Source: Peromyscus leucopus
Taxonomy: Eukaryota > Chordata > Mammalia > Rodentia > Cricetidae
DNA: 64,000 bases
Direction of reading: 5' to 3'
Assembly (NCBI RefSeq): GCF_004664715.2
Contig: NC_051072.1
Span: 34,133,642-34,197,641 of the forward strand
The notes under the pieces were generated by a model. The model saw only the letters and a list, made by a program, of their open reading frames with translations. It was not told the DNA's origin and searched no databases. This document shows, in pieces, positions 1 to 12,599 of the stretch (positions are counted from its first letter, which is position 1; every line of letters starts with the position of its first letter). Position numbers and translations under genes: made by a program.

Positions 1-1375
1 ATTGGTTAGAGTAATTTTTTATAGCATTGTACATTAAATTGTTTTCTTACCATTCTCACTCTTTAACCTCCTAACAGCTCTGTATGATCAACCAGGGCAA
101 ATTCCAAAAGGAAAACAAAGATCTGAGGGTTAAATTACCCCCATGTCCCCATCAGGAGATAATACCAAAGCCAGAACCAGACTTGGGCCCTTTGAGATTT
201 ATGTTAGTGTTTTGTAGATAGTGACAAGGAGAAGCTGGAATCTTTCATTTGCTGCTCCCAGTACAGACTAGATATGTATAGCGAGATGGCACATGAAGTC
301 ACTCAGGTTGCTTAGATTCCCTTGGAGACTATCTGCATTAAGTGAGCCGCTTGAGGATGAGAAGTGATTTAAATGATCAGAGGATAGAATAGAAACAGGA
401 TCACAGAAGGACATGAGAGAACAGAGTTAAAATTCCAAGTAAAGGGCTATGAACAGTGTAAAAAAAAAAAAAAAAAAAACTTTTTTTATCCTCAAATCCT
501 TTCTGGTACTACTCAGAGGCAGAGATGAGCTCCCCTCAGACTGAAGCATGAGGATCCGCCTGCACCCCATTTGAGAAACCTGTCTCTGTGCATAGAGTAA
601 ATGTGCAGCTCCTTCCACTGGAAATGGGGATTTCGTGGATGCACGCTGAGCACTACCTCTCCGTGATAGAGCCATCAGGAAGTTTCACAAGATCCCACAT
701 GCAACCTTCAGTATGGATCAATATGTAATGACATGCTTTTAAGTGGAGATCACACTGGAGATGCCATGTCAACACAACAGCAAACAGATGTTCTGGCAAA
801 AAAAAAGGAGCGCCTTCATGTGTTGATGAGTGGCAGGATTTCATGGTGAGAGTCAGTTACCATCCATCCTTCAACTTTGTTTTCAGATTTATTTTAAGAC
901 ATTTGTTTCTGATACATGAAAGCTGAGTTGTTCAGACAAAATCTGGCACTCAAAGAACCAGGTTTCCCCTTGAAGTAGGCTAACGGTATGTACAACGAAA
1001 GCAAAAGAATTGGATCAAACCGCTCAACAAATTCAACGGGATGTGTGTTAACTGAGAGTTTTCCATGTATCAAGCAGTATGTTATGCCCTCTGCCAATAC
1101 AAATACATGAAAATATCTCTGAAATGTTTTGCCTGGACAAAGGTAACAGGGCCCACCAAAATTCTTTTCTGTTCTCCTGAATCTTCCAGCCTCTTCTAGA
1201 GCTGCAAGGCAAGGCCATGTAGCTCGTTCTATCAATAATCGTGGGAAACTGATGAAAGCCTAGAGATGGCTCCTTAACCTCCTTATCCCCCTTCAAATCT
1301 TTAACAGTCAAGGTGTTCTAGATGGTTCCATGCCACAATCATCCAAACTGTATCAGCTGGGATTCCCAGAGGCAG
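1..1375. other. Unrecognised sequence, no gene seen
   Basis: I recognise no gene or repeat family here. There is a run of 20 A at 460-479 followed immediately by seven T. The minus strand carries two overlapping open frames around 894-1311 (113 and 87 codons) that match no family I know and lack a convincing gene context. The A-run could be the tail of an old retroposed insertion, but I see no SINE body or target duplication beside it. Confidence 0.5.
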
Positions 1376-1448
1376 AGCATTTGAGAGGTGAAGCCTGGCG
1401 GAAGGAATTATGTTACTGGAGGAAACAAAGTAAATTCTGAGACCCTGG

Positions 1449-1582
1449 GCCAGCCTCTCTCTGCTCCTCTCCCTGACTCTCTCCTCCCTCCCTCTCTCTC
1501 CCTATCCCTAATCACTTCTCCCTCCCTACCCTTCTCTTCCTTTCTCTCTCTCCCCCTTTCTATCCCTCTCCTTTTCCCTTAC
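1449..1582 (+). repeat. CT-rich low-complexity tract
   Basis: A pyrimidine-dominated stretch of CTCTC, CCCTC and TTCC words. It lies within 1376-1760, whose flanks read like an old dispersed repeat that I cannot name. The 95-codon frame across it is Ser/Leu/Pro-rich because of the base composition and is not a gene. Confidence 0.7.
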
Positions 1583-1760
1583 GTGAGAAAGCAAACAGGT
1601 CCCCTCCACCATGTGTTCCCACCATTATACACTGCACTATTACAGCCCCAAAACACCAAGGCCAAGAGATTGTAATCTTACCTCTCTGAAGCTATAGTTC
1701 CAGCCCTAAAGACTCCACCTCAGAAGACTGAACTTCTATCTAGACTGAGTATCACTGCTC

Positions 1761-2229
1761 ACTCCATCTTGTATGTTTCCCAGACAACGGAATTGATACC
1801 TATCACCCACCCATATCTATGCCTTAGCAAAGGAGCACTGATGGACAATATATCTAAAAAGACATAAACTAAATGATAATGTAAAAAGTCATTAGTGAGC
1901 AAAGAGGATCATGAAGGTTTCATGAGCTTTAAAAAACAGGTGAGTTCTCTTATGAATGTCACTATTTGCTTGTTTTGAAAAATATTACCTTCAAAAGCAC
2001 TGTATGTAGTTCTATCTTTCATATAATAAGACACAACTACAAGTAATTTAGTTTTTTGATGGCAGGGATAGATACATGATTGCTTTATGTTTATATTTTT
2101 GTCTTATTCCTAATAGCAATATTTGAACCTAAATCCTAACAAGTCTTGCATTTTTCTTCTGGAACTGCTAGTTTGATGATTTTCTAGCATCTTGTGAAGT
2201 GTACAATTAGAAGAGTCAGATCCAGAAAG
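1761..2229. other. Unrecognised AT-rich sequence
   Basis: I see no gene, SINE or LTR signature in this stretch. Confidence 0.4.
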
Positions 2230-2420
2230 CAGACAGTGTAGCCAGGAGGGAATGGTCTGTGGTCCCTGCCTCACTTTGAAGATAGATGCTGCCATATACT
2301 AGCTGGTCATCTTGGGCAAATTATTGAACTCTTCTAAAGTCCAGTTTCCTCATCTGTATAATGAAGGTGATGGGAAAAAAATCGTTTCTTGAAGATTGTT
2401 TGAATAGATGTTCTCTGAAT
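2230..2420 (+). repeat. MIR SINE, old
   Basis: The stretch at about 2302-2365 reads like the MIR core: a 'cttgggcaa' word, then 'cagtttcctcatctgta', in the order and spacing of the MIR consensus, with many substitutions. The ends are approximate. MIR is a mammal-wide tRNA-derived SINE no longer active, so this is one of the oldest datable elements in the window. Confidence 0.65.
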
Positions 2421-2690
2421 ATTTAGTATAACATCCAAAACATTTCTCCCTTTTTCTGATTTAATTGGGCCAAGCTTGAACTTGCAGAACATGGTAGAAA
2501 ATCCATTCCTGGGCATTAGGAAAGTCCTCTGCTTTCTCCTTAGACACAACATAGGCCACTGGAGCTATTACACCTTAGAATGGGCCTCAGCTTCACACAG
2601 TAAGTAGCTATGTGATTCTCTGTCTCTCTAATGTGCAGATAGTCACTGTTGAATTACCCTCTCCCATTGCATAGGCTAGTCTAATAAATC

Positions 2691-2740
2691 GTGTGTGTGT
2701 GTGTGTGTGTGTGTTGTGTGTGTGTGTGTGTGTGTGTGTG
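2691..2740 (+). repeat. (GT)n microsatellite
   Basis: About 25 GT units with a single TT interruption near 2714, which probably reduces slippage of the array. Confidence 0.95.
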
Positions 2741-3439
2741 ATACATATATAGTCTATTCATTCTGTTTCTCTATAGTAGTCTAATTAATACAGACTTGGG
2801 TACCAGGAGTGGCTCTAGGAAAACAAAATTATAAGGATAAATTTATCTAATGAATTTGGTGATTTCTGAAGCTGGCCCACTGACTATGCTCAAAGTATCT
2901 TGAGAGAAAATCTTTTCTCCAGAAACTATGAACCTAAAGTTGTCAAAAAAAACGAACTCAAGTTCATTCTTTGATCTTTGGCTTATGGTCAAAGTTTATC
3001 CCTTTGTTTGCCTGAAGTGTGTTTTCATTTAAATCGAGAACATTGGTTGGAAGACAGTGGATACTGTAATCAGAGATGGAGATATATGGAAGGACCATGT
3101 TGAAGTCTACAGCACTGAACTCTCGGGTCTTGATGAGTTTATTTTTGCCTTAGGAAGTATCATCTCCACCTTTAGTAGTAGATGGAGCCCCACCTCCACC
3201 CTCGACCCCTGATTATTGGCCTTTCTACCCTTGACTGAAGTAATTAATGTCTATGGAACAGCAGTAATCTTCCCCAAAGAAGATGCCAAGCCAAGCCATC
3301 ATTTGACAGATTCAATGAGTGAAGCTATTTAAAGGCCAAATAGGAATCATTAGCGCTGCATCTACCTGAAGAAACAGTGAATCAAAACCAATGTTGCAGC
3401 CATGGAGAGATTGTAGAAATAATGCCACCATCGAAGACT

Positions 3440-4520
3440 AGAAGAATGCAGTGGTAGTTTTTAACACATATCTACTGAACCTTGTTATTTAGCCTTTGCA
3501 GAACGCACATGGATTTTGGAGAATGATGGGTGATTACCATTACTTAATCAAGTGATGACTTCAATTGCAGCTGCTGACCCAGATGTACTTTCCTACCTTG
3601 GCAGATTAACCCACCTGGTACTCTCAGTATTCAGCTTTCAATTTAACAATTTTTTTTCTTCATACCTGTCCACAATGCCTACCAAAAGCAATTTCTTTCA
3701 GCTAGCAAGGTCAGTGCTATAGCTTTATAGTTCTACCTCAGGTGTAATTAATTATATACCCCTGTGTCATAACTTCATTTTCAGGGATCTTTATTGCCTG
3801 TATCTTCTACAAGACATCAATTACATGGATGATATTACAGTAAATAGATCCATCAAACAGAAAGAAGCTTCCACTCTGGTCACTCTGGTCTTGCTGGTAA
3901 AGCATTTGTGCATCAGAGCATAGGAAATACATCTAACCAAAAATCCAACAGCTCTACACATCAGTAAAATTTCTAGGAGTGGAGAAAAGGAAATAATAAT
4001 AAAACGTGTAGGAGCTCCACTGGTGTGGAGCTTGCAGAATAACTTCCTGACCTTGACCTCTTGTGCCACTGATGAAGAACAAACAGCCACTCACTGGGAC
4101 TACTTAGATTTTGGAAGCAGCACCCTTCTCACTTGAGTATGTCACTCTGTCCCATAGACCAGAAAGCTATGAGTTACTCTGAAACAGGTGCATGCTGCTA
4201 TATGGGCTGCTATACCACCCGGACCTTATGATCCAGCAGACTCAAAGTGCCGGTGGTGAATAGGGCTGCTACTCATGGCTTTTTGCAGGCTCTGATGGGT
4301 GAATTACAGTGGAAACCTTTGAGTTTGACACTAAGGTTATGCTATCACATGCAAATTCCCCCTGTGAGGTACAGCTCTTGGCTTCCTCATGCCCATGAGT
4401 CAATAGGCTAAGAAAGCAATTACAGTGTTAAGAGGTATGATGCATCCAGACTATTGGGGGGGGGGCATTGTACTTTCATACCACAATAAAGTGAGAGAGA
4501 GTGCAATAGATCCATGAGGG
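3440..4520 (+). pseudogene. ERV-L type pol remnant (reverse transcriptase and downstream)
   Basis: Conceptual translation in shifting plus-strand frames shows a class III (ERV-L-like) reverse transcriptase layout: residues of the RT fingers near 3510-3600, then the catalytic YMDD box at 3822-3836, then a thumb/connection-like stretch and a segment near 4200-4260 resembling the start of the RNase H region. The frame is broken by many stops and frameshifts, so nothing is translatable. A run of ten G lies at 4456-4465. The weakly similar stretch 3240-3440 may be the same element. No LTR was recognised beside it. The family call comes from motif order, not from a database search. Confidence 0.6.
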
Positions 4521-4643
4521 TGTTTCTTTGACTACAGCATGTGTAAGTTTAATAGGAAACCGTAACAAACCAATCTAGGCAGGATGTTGGCAGACCCTTC
4601 AGCAACCAAGGCATAGGTCACTCCTCCAGGCAAAGAATCCAAG

Positions 4644-4780
4644 CCAGATGATGGTGACCCATGCCTTTAATTCCAGCACTCAGGAGGCAGAGACAGGTGG
4701 ATCTCTGAGTCTGAGACCAGCCTGGTCTACAGAGGGAGCTCCAGGATACCCAGGGCTACACAGAGAAACCCTGTCCTGCA
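4644..4780 (+). mobile_element. B1 SINE with 12-bp target duplication
   Basis: A 7SL-derived B1 body: B-box-like 'tttaattccagcactcaggaggcag', then 'gagaccagcctggtctacag', then 'cacagagaaaccctgtc'. Perfect 12-bp direct repeats flank it at 4632-4643 and 4781-4792. There is almost no A-tail left, so it is probably not one of the youngest copies. Confidence 0.93.
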
Positions 4781-4792
4781 AAAGAATCCAAG

Positions 4793-6298
4793 AGTGAACC
4801 AGTGTGCCTCTGCCTGTCTTCACTTGTTCTTCCCTCGCAAGCACATCGTTCGCTGCTGCTGATTTCCTCTGTGGACACCACCCTCCAGCTTCTGTAGCCT
4901 CCAGTATGGTCTCCACACCAGCACCTGTCCAGGGAGCTCCAGGCCTTCAGCACTGAGCTAGGACTGCTAAAGAATCCAGCTTCGAGGACTGAATTCTCTG
5001 CCTCTACTGCATGCAGATGGTCGTTGTTGGAATTCCCAGCCTCTACCCTGCAGGCCAATCCAGTAAATGTCCTTTTATGGTATGTGTTCATGCTATTGGT
5101 TATGTTCCTCTAGAGAACCATTCCTAATACATAGAAGTAGGTGGTGGATATTTAGAAAGTACTTAGAAAACCTAATAGTTGTCTAAACTTATTGCTTGAG
5201 ATATTTTTTGAAGAGTAAAATGAAACAATGACGTCATGGAAGAACAATAAGAAGCAGAGAATGAAGTACAATCAAAGTGGAATATTTTTTAAAATCCATT
5301 TCTAATGCATAGAAGACAGAGAAAAGCATTAAGGTTTGGGGAGGGAAACAAATCCAAAATGTTATGTAATGGCATAAAAATTGTTGTGCGTGTCTCACAT
5401 CTGCAAAGTATGAGCCGACCATTGCTCCTTGCTGATTACAAAGAGCAATTAGAAAATTCGCCACCTAACATGCCATTACCACATGACTCACTACTAGAAA
5501 AAAGACTTTGTAGCCTTCCTTGCCCAACCCTGACTCATCAGCAATATATGAGCATGCTCTCTCTTTGTGTCAGTGTTCCTGGAAATGAGATATTTTCTCG
5601 GTGATTTGGTAGTGGAAATTATGGTCATCAATAAACCTTCTTCTCTTTCTATTCCCTCCAAGAACAGTGATTAGGGAAGATAGGATCGCCTTTCTCCTAG
5701 TTTGCCTGGAATTTCCCTGACCATAAAATGGGGAGAGACTCAAATATGGCACTGCAGTGTGGAGTGTGGAGTAAGCTCTTCTACCCTAGCAGATGCAATA
5801 AAACGAACATGTTTTAAAATGTTGCCTTTTGAGCATGACAACCGTTAATAAATGAACAATTTCTATTTGTCATTTGGCTCCTCTATCCCTAAACTATTTT
5901 CTAACAAACTTTCCACTTCCCCTTACACAACATGTTCCCATAACAGCTCAGTCCACTCATCAATCTCAGGCAAAAATTTAAATAAAAACTGCCTTCAAAT
6001 ACCCTATAGCATGCTGTTATTGGCATTTTTATCTGTACTAAATTAATACTGCCTTTTCTTTTCTCCTCCTGCTAATTCATAAATGACATACACTATGAAT
6101 TGTAGCTATACAAATGAAAGGATGTTTATAGTGCCCAAGACTGTTTTTAATTTTACTCTGTCAACATTTAAGACATTTTGAGAACAAAGGTGAATGCATA
6201 GTCAAAACTGACTCACCACCATTTTTTAAATTTTGAAATACTTTTAACAGAGAACAGACTGTGGACTAATGAAAACCCATAAATGTGAACTGCAGAGG
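4793..6298. other. Unrecognised sequence, no gene seen
   Basis: No SINE, LTR or L1 body recognised. A 99-codon plus frame (5305-5604) and a 111-codon minus frame (4756-5091, partly across the B1) have no family resemblance I can see. A perfect 8-bp CRE-type palindrome TGACGTCA lies at 5229-5236, but nothing around it looks like a promoter. Confidence 0.45.
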
Positions 6299-6316
6299 AT
6301 ATATATATATATATAA
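6299..6316. repeat. (AT)n microsatellite, short
   Basis: Nine uninterrupted AT units inside AT-rich sequence. Confidence 0.85.
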
Positions 6317-7410
6317 TGGAATGTGTGGGTAAAGACTGTACATTACACTCCAAATTCTATTGGAGAGTCATAGAACTTGTTGAAGAGATTTTTTTTTCAA
6401 AACTATAAGAGACACTTGAATTAGAAAAGAAAACCCATGAAATCCCTACTTAGTGATGTACAAGGAAAAGATGACTCAGGGCGATCTTTTGCTCAGAGGA
6501 CAGGAAAGCATACTATCTGACTTAAATTCACAGTCTAAGGGTTTACTTGCTTTGGATTTTAAATTTGATTATAAATCTATGTTGGGGGCTGTTTTAAATG
6601 ACTACACACATTTCAAACTTACTAATATCCAGAATATGTTTAAAATAAATTTTTATAAAGCTTAATAATACTTCACATTATAATGTAATTTTGATTCACA
6701 GGTACACATTTAGTGTTTCCAAAATGGGAGGCAGCTTTATGTAAAAGACGTTTATAAAGACAGTACATACACTGAGAAGCAATTTTGAAACATATCTACT
6801 CCTTAAGAAAACTCTACATCATACACTTCAAATGAGGAATAAAAGAGAAACAATTGTTTAATTTGGTATTTTCTAAGGAAATAAAAGTATATACACACTG
6901 AAGATTATACATACCAAAATTTTTCAGTTACTAAATTTCTCAAGTGCAACAAAAATAAATGATAAAATATATTAATGGGGAGAATATGGGAAATAACAAT
7001 AGGGAGAAAGAAGGATAAAAAGGAGCAAAGAGATCACTGGTTCTCATTCGGGCAAAACATGAAGACTGTGTCTCATCAAACACAGGCCAGGGTGAGAAAA
7101 GCTGTTGCCTTGCTCAACATCACCCAGACTTGCAAGGGCCCCATTCCTGGAGGTCTACAGCAGATGTCTCAGGACTGAGACACATCCTGAAAAGCGTGTG
7201 CTTCTCCAGCTTAGGGATAGTCCCAGAGCGGCTTTTATGGGCTTCCTTTTGTTTTCCTGCCCAACCTTAATAAGGGTGTTGGTATTTGGGTGAGAGGATT
7301 CCTGGACTGGCTAATTATGATTTCCTAAGAGTTGACGTATATGTTGTTGGTTGGCATTCCAATCTGCATTAGTTTGTACTTTCCATCTCCAGCTTAAAAG
7401 AGACAAAGCC
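6317..7410. other. Unrecognised AT-rich sequence
   Basis: No gene or repeat body recognised. Short open frames at 6453-6665, 6975-7178 and 7105-7293 have no recognisable domain and no splice or polyadenylation context. Confidence 0.45.
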
Positions 7411-7532
7411 AGAGGAGAGAGGAGAGAGGGGGGAGAGGAGAGGAGAGGAGAGGAGAGGAGAGGAGAGGAGAGGAGAGGAGAGGAGAGGAGAGGAGAGGAG
7501 AGGAGAGGAGAGGAGAGGAGAGGAGAGAGAGA
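7411..7532 (+). repeat. (AGGAG)n pentanucleotide purine array
   Basis: A nearly perfect AGGAG array, about 18 units between 7434 and 7525, with degenerate GA-rich edges. The plus strand is all purine. Open frames on both strands across it, including Leu-Leu-Ser-Ser-Pro repeats on the minus strand, are artefacts of the 5-bp period, which leaves all frames open. Confidence 0.97.
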
Positions 7533-8879
7533 CACAGACAAAGAGAGAAATTCAAACCAAGTAATTGAAAACAAAGTGAAGTCCTCACCACCCAAACACT
7601 ATTTTGTATGTAGATCACCCGTCAATTATTGTTTGAGAATGACAGCCTTCACTGTGGGATTATGGTGGTGACTGTGCTGGACCACACACTTGCCTCTTCA
7701 AAGAAGGATCAGTAGATAACGATAGCTGTCATTTCCTTCAGGATCTATATCACCTGCAGAAAGTCTCATCACACAGTCATACCTTTTACCAAGGCAGTTG
7801 AGAGCTAATGACCTATTAATACAGGAGTATGAAGTAGTCCTGCCATCTTGACCATATTGCAAACAACTTTGAAAAGCAACCGAAGCTCTAGAGCCCTAGT
7901 GGTGACAGCCACAGTTGCCTGGGTGCCACCCATAAAAGAGGTGTTGATCTCAATGCATTCCTCAGTCAACATCCAACGCAATGAATTCACTCCCAGAGCC
8001 TCCTTCCATAGACACTGAATACTTGACCCTGTTAGATTCAAGTTTTGGTGTCCTTTGTCTTCACAAAGTATACAATGTGAAACACGTATGTCTAAAGTAC
8101 AAGACCAACATCACGTAATTACGAAACTCTCTAGAGTACTTAAAGTCGTTGGTCACTCCAAGCTCTTAGTGTCTCTTCTGGGTGCTTCTGCTTGGATCAC
8201 GTGACAGAGTCATTACAATGATTGATCCCGTTCATGTGGGAGAGGAAATGAAGATGCTTTTATAGCTGCCATTATAAGACAAGTCATAAGTATTTTATAG
8301 TAGAAAGAAAGGGGAGAATTTTCCCAATCTGAATGGAGAACTGTGCTGGACACGTTCTATGTGGCTAGCTTGTCCAAATAGACCACACTGGCTAGCATAA
8401 AGTCATCAATGAGCCTAAATCAACAGTTCTCAAATTGAGCTAATTAGATAGCAAAAATTTGTATGCTAGAAGGGGGGAAAGGGGGCAGGGAGGAAGAGAA
8501 AGAGGGTAGAAGCAGGCAAAGTGAAGAGTGCCCACCCCAACCAAATATAGCAGACCATTTCACCCCTAGCCATTTTTTTCTTTTTTGTTGGTAATAAAAT
8601 AGAATTTGTATTGCCAGGTCCTGTCCACAATTTTTAAGGGAAGCTGTAAACTTTCCAGAGCCCTGATATAACAGTGAACCTTTTGTCAAATGTTTCTTCG
8701 GTTATCACACAAATCAGGTTTTGTGACTGTCACTATATTTTAAGTACCAAGAACTTTGTTGTTTAATGGAGGCTCTTAAAGAATGACTTACTTTATAAGA
8801 TTTAAAAAAAAAAATTGGGACACAAATCTAAAAAGAAGAGACCACGTTATAAATATGACCAAATGTAATGCAAAATATG
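7533..8879. other. Unrecognised sequence
   Basis: No repeat family recognised with confidence. A 78-codon minus frame at 7805-8041 lies in somewhat GC-richer sequence. I cannot assign it, and remnant ERV coding sequence is only one possibility. The plus-strand purine-rich stretch at 8465-8512 is low complexity. Confidence 0.4.
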
Positions 8880-8884
8880 TATGA

Positions 8885-9210
8885 TATGTGTGTGTGTGAG
8901 AGTGTGTGAGTGGTGTGTAGTATTGCATGCATGTTTTGTGTCAGCATAGTGTTGTGTGTATGGTATGTGTATAGTTTTCTGCAGTGGTACGTGTGGTGTG
9001 CATGTACCTGTGTGGTGGTGTGTGCATGGTATGTGTGATGTGTATGTATGCATGTGGGTGTGGTAGTATGTATGTGTGTGGTATGTGTGATCTGTGGTGT
9101 GGGTGTATATGTGTATGGTTTAGACGGTTTGTGTTTGAGTGTGCATGATGTGTGTGTGTGTATGTATGGTTTTTGGTGGGGGTGGTGTGTGGTATGGTAT
9201 GTAATGTAAT

Positions 9211-9258
<48 letters not shown>
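8885..9258 (+). repeat. TG-rich degenerate satellite with perfect (TG)n end
   Basis: About 320 bp of imperfect TG/TATG/TGGTG words pass into a clean (GT)n run at 9212-9258. The gradient from degenerate to perfect suggests an old dinucleotide array with a still-expanding 3' end. The 151-codon minus frame rich in Thr-His is a by-product. Confidence 0.93.
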
Positions 9259-9259
<1 letters not shown>

Positions 9260-9419
9260 TTTGTAGTAGGGACAGCTAGGCAAACAGTCAGTTAATCAGT
9301 ATTTCCCTTATGTCTCTCACCTTCTTATTCTGGATATAGTATCACCTCCAAAACTTCATTAATAGCAGTTTATCAGTGTTAATCTAAAATCAATTGCCCA
9401 ATGGCTTTTAAGTAGTATA

Positions 9420-10275
9420 AAGTCTTTTAAAATTGTGATATAGAATTCACTTTTGAAACCATTACCATCCAGTGCTTTTCAGTATATTGGGAGTAATCCA
9501 GCTACCATTCCTATCTGAGTCCCACATGCCTTTATTATCCCTATTCCAGCCCATGCCTTTCAGCAGTCACTCCCTTTCCTAGATCCTGAGAACCCATAAT
9601 CTACTTTCTGTCTATAAAGTTGTTTATTCTGGATATGTGGGTGCTTTGTATAAATGAAATTATACCCTATTGTCTTTTTAGATCTTTCAGTTAGGACATT
9701 TTCAACATTTACCTATATGGTAGTAATGGTTTGTACATTGTTTTTTCTTTTGACTGACATGCTGTGTGGACATGCAACACTGTATTTATGGACTCGCTAA
9801 TTGCTAGGCATTTGGATTGTTTTCACTTTGAGCCTGTGAATGGTTGTGTACACGCTTTTCAGTAGACATGGCACTCACTTCCCTCCTACATATAACTAGT
9901 TGTAGAATTTATGGGTTATATGGTGACACTATGTTCAACTTTTTGGGAAACTGCCAAACTGTTTTCTAAACCGATTGAAACATTTACAACACTTTGTGGC
10001 TCCAACAGTATAGAAGAGTTCCGATTTCTTCACATCCTTTCTGGCACATGTTACTGTCTGTCTATTTTATTCTAGTGTCCTGATGGGTGTGAGCGTTGCC
10101 ATATTGTGGTTTTGATTTGAATTTCCTAATGACTCCTAATGCAGAGAATTTTTTTCATGTGCCTACTGGTAATTTACACATCATCTTTGGAAAAATGTTT
10201 ATCCAAATGCATTGCCAATTTTTTAATTGAGTTGTCCTTTTATTATTAAGCAACATATTGTTTTCAAAGGAGTGT
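9420..10275 (-). mobile_element. Old L1 fragment, antisense (ORF2 C-terminal region)
   Basis: The plus strand reads like the reverse complement of an old mammalian L1: a 3'-region block near 9440-9600, then the ORF2 C-terminal block with 'tttttgggaaactgccaaactg' type words near 9935-9970 and 'ggttttgatttgaatttcctaatga' near 10110. Substitutions and small indels are dense, so the copy is old. No long frame survives. Ends are approximate. Confidence 0.75.
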
Positions 10276-10649
10276 CCTCTAAAGATACACATGGGATTCC
10301 ATTAGAAGAGTTACTTCCTATGAGACAGATGCTGTAAGAATGTAAGAAGTTAGTCTAGAAGATGATGAACTCACCTCCACAAGAAGTCCAGAAGTCTGAG
10401 ATTGGAGCATTCAAACCTGGTTTCTGGGTTACCATGGGGGTTGGTCCCGATTATGATAATTAGTAAGAATAGGAGTAGTAGTATAATAATGCGGTATATG
10501 AGTAGTTTGTGGTGGAGACAGGGTAAGGAACTATTCAACCAATTACAGTTTAGTGTGCAACATGTCTCTCTTCTTCTTATTCTCGATGTAACATCACCAT
10601 GAAATTATACCAGGATGATGATGGAAGAGTCTAGGTCTAGCCAAACCAC
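10276..10649. other. Unrecognised sequence
   Basis: No repeat body or gene seen. A 66-codon plus frame at 10402-10602 has no recognisable feature. Confidence 0.4.
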
Positions 10650-10990
10650 ATGTCTTGGTTACTTTTATCTTGCTGTGATAAGACACCATGACCAAGGCAG
10701 CTTATAGAAGAAAAAGTTTATTTGGGGCTAATGATTTCAGAGGGCTAGAGTCCATGATATTGGAGAGGTGGTAGCAGGTGTCAGGAGCAGCACCTGAGAG
10801 CTCACCTCTTGAACAGCAAGCAGGAAACAGAGAGCATCAAGAATGGTAGGAGTCTTTTGAAATCTCAAAGGCCACCCCAATGACACACCTTCTCCAACAA
10901 GGCCGCACTTTCCCCAACAATTCTACCAACTAGAGACCAAGTGTTCAAACATATGAGCCTATGGGAGCCATGCTCTCAAACTTCCACTCC
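10650..10990. repeat. Rodent dispersed repeat ('gtgataagacaccatgaccaa' type)
   Basis: This matches a medium-copy rodent repeat I know by its wording: it opens with 'cttgctgtgataagacacc', has 'gtttatttggggct' and 'gagctcacctcttgaacag', and closes with 'atatgagcctatgggagcc'. I do not trust my memory of its database name, so none is given. A related repeat starts at 53848 in this window. Confidence 0.7.
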
Positions 10991-12599
10991 ATGTATCTAA
11001 GGACTTACAGAGAAAGGTGAGCAAGCTTGAGTGCAGCTCGTACCGAGAGGCCTCTGGGAACAAATAACCTACTTAAGTGAGTATAATTTGTGAGGAAATT
11101 GCTTCTAGTGCAAGTTAACAGTACATGCTTTAAACCTAAAGTGAATGTACAGTTTCTGTCCCCAGATTATGACACCTTTAAACATAAATAATTCACCTGG
11201 ACAGGACAGAGGGAAAAAAAAACAACTTTGCCCTTTTGCTGTGAAACCTTTGCTAGTCTAGACCACATTCGGAAGCACTGGTTCTTTGTTGCAATGTTAC
11301 CTCAAGAGTTCAAGTCTCCTATAATCAGTGAGGAAAAAAATGGTATTTTAACAGTGAAAGAAGGAAGGACAAATAGTGAGGAGAAAGTTAGCTGCTCTAC
11401 TGGCATTTGGAAGCAGGAGAAACTGGGCTTTACTGTTGGAAGAGAAAATGTCTTTGTTCAACTAATTGCACCTGAACTATTAGATCGGTTCATGTCCTTT
11501 ACAAACACACAGGTGGACAGCATATTTTTAAAAAGCCTGTAGATGTAGAATTTATAGCCGTTTTATGCAATATAGTAGCTACAAAATATTTGCATTTCCT
11601 TGTGTGGACAGAGACAGTGTTTATTACTGATACATAATCTCAAAAGATATATTTTCTGTCCCAAATCGCAACCCTTACATGGAACATTTCATTTGTATAC
11701 CTGAAATTGAAGATAGTAGACCATGCAGTATAAATATTAATCACTCATATTTACTAAAAGACTTGAGGAATTTAAACTCATGATGCAGTCCTCCTAATCT
11801 TGGCATTGCTGCTATTCACTTTACTTCATTTCATTTGTACAACACAATTTAGCTGGTGAGACTTAGTCTCACACATCCTACTTTCCTGTTTTAGTAATGG
11901 CACGTAAATGAACAACTGTGTGTGTTCATGAGCCCTACATCCAGAGAAGGAATGGTTGTGCTCATAACTGCCTACATTCTTCTATTATTTAATGATCATC
12001 TGAACTATGAGGGAAGCTCTAAAGCAGTTTTACCAAGTATGATACACTGATCACAATCCCCCCCCCCAGCATGATAACAATGATGTGCTTTCTACAATCT
12101 TTTACCTCCCAATGGTACATATGCCAAGAGTATAAATAAAGGACACAAGAAGCCAAATGAAATATTGTCAGTTCAATGGCCCATGCTATTTGTTACTTCC
12201 CTAGCTGGGTGCTCTCTGAAAGTACTGAGATAATTCATATCAGCTTTGGGATGATTTTATTTAGAAGTCACTTAGAGCTGCCTGCTCTTCGGTAACTGGG
12301 TGAGGCTCCAGTTTCTTTGCCACACCTTCCTGGTTTGGACACATATTTGAGTTCAACATTGATGGGTTCATGTACAATCTAGGTTACACATTCCATGAAG
12401 ATGGGATTACACACATCTAACACTCAAAGCTGGGGAAGAAGTTTACGAAGATTCGGTGAGTATAGGGATCGCAACCCATTTTTCATAGTAATTATTTTTT
12501 CTAAAGGTTTGATTAAACAGGTTCATCCTTCAAAAATACCTACATTAGTCCACGTGTCAGTGTCCCATGGTGCTGTTGCTTGGGTAAGTACAAAGGTCC
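10991..12599. other. Unrecognised sequence, no gene seen
   Basis: No SINE, L1 or LTR body recognised. A run of ten C lies at 12058-12067. A 104-codon plus frame at 11228-11542 has no family resemblance and no supporting gene structure. Confidence 0.45.

Noticed and set aside
5229..5236. Perfect CRE palindrome TGACGTCA
   Set aside because: An isolated 8-bp match is expected by chance at about once per 64 kb, and nothing else promoter-like is nearby.
8828..9283. 151-codon minus-strand frame rich in Thr and His
   Set aside because: It lies across the TG-rich tract, where an alternating dinucleotide leaves frames open. It has no gene context.
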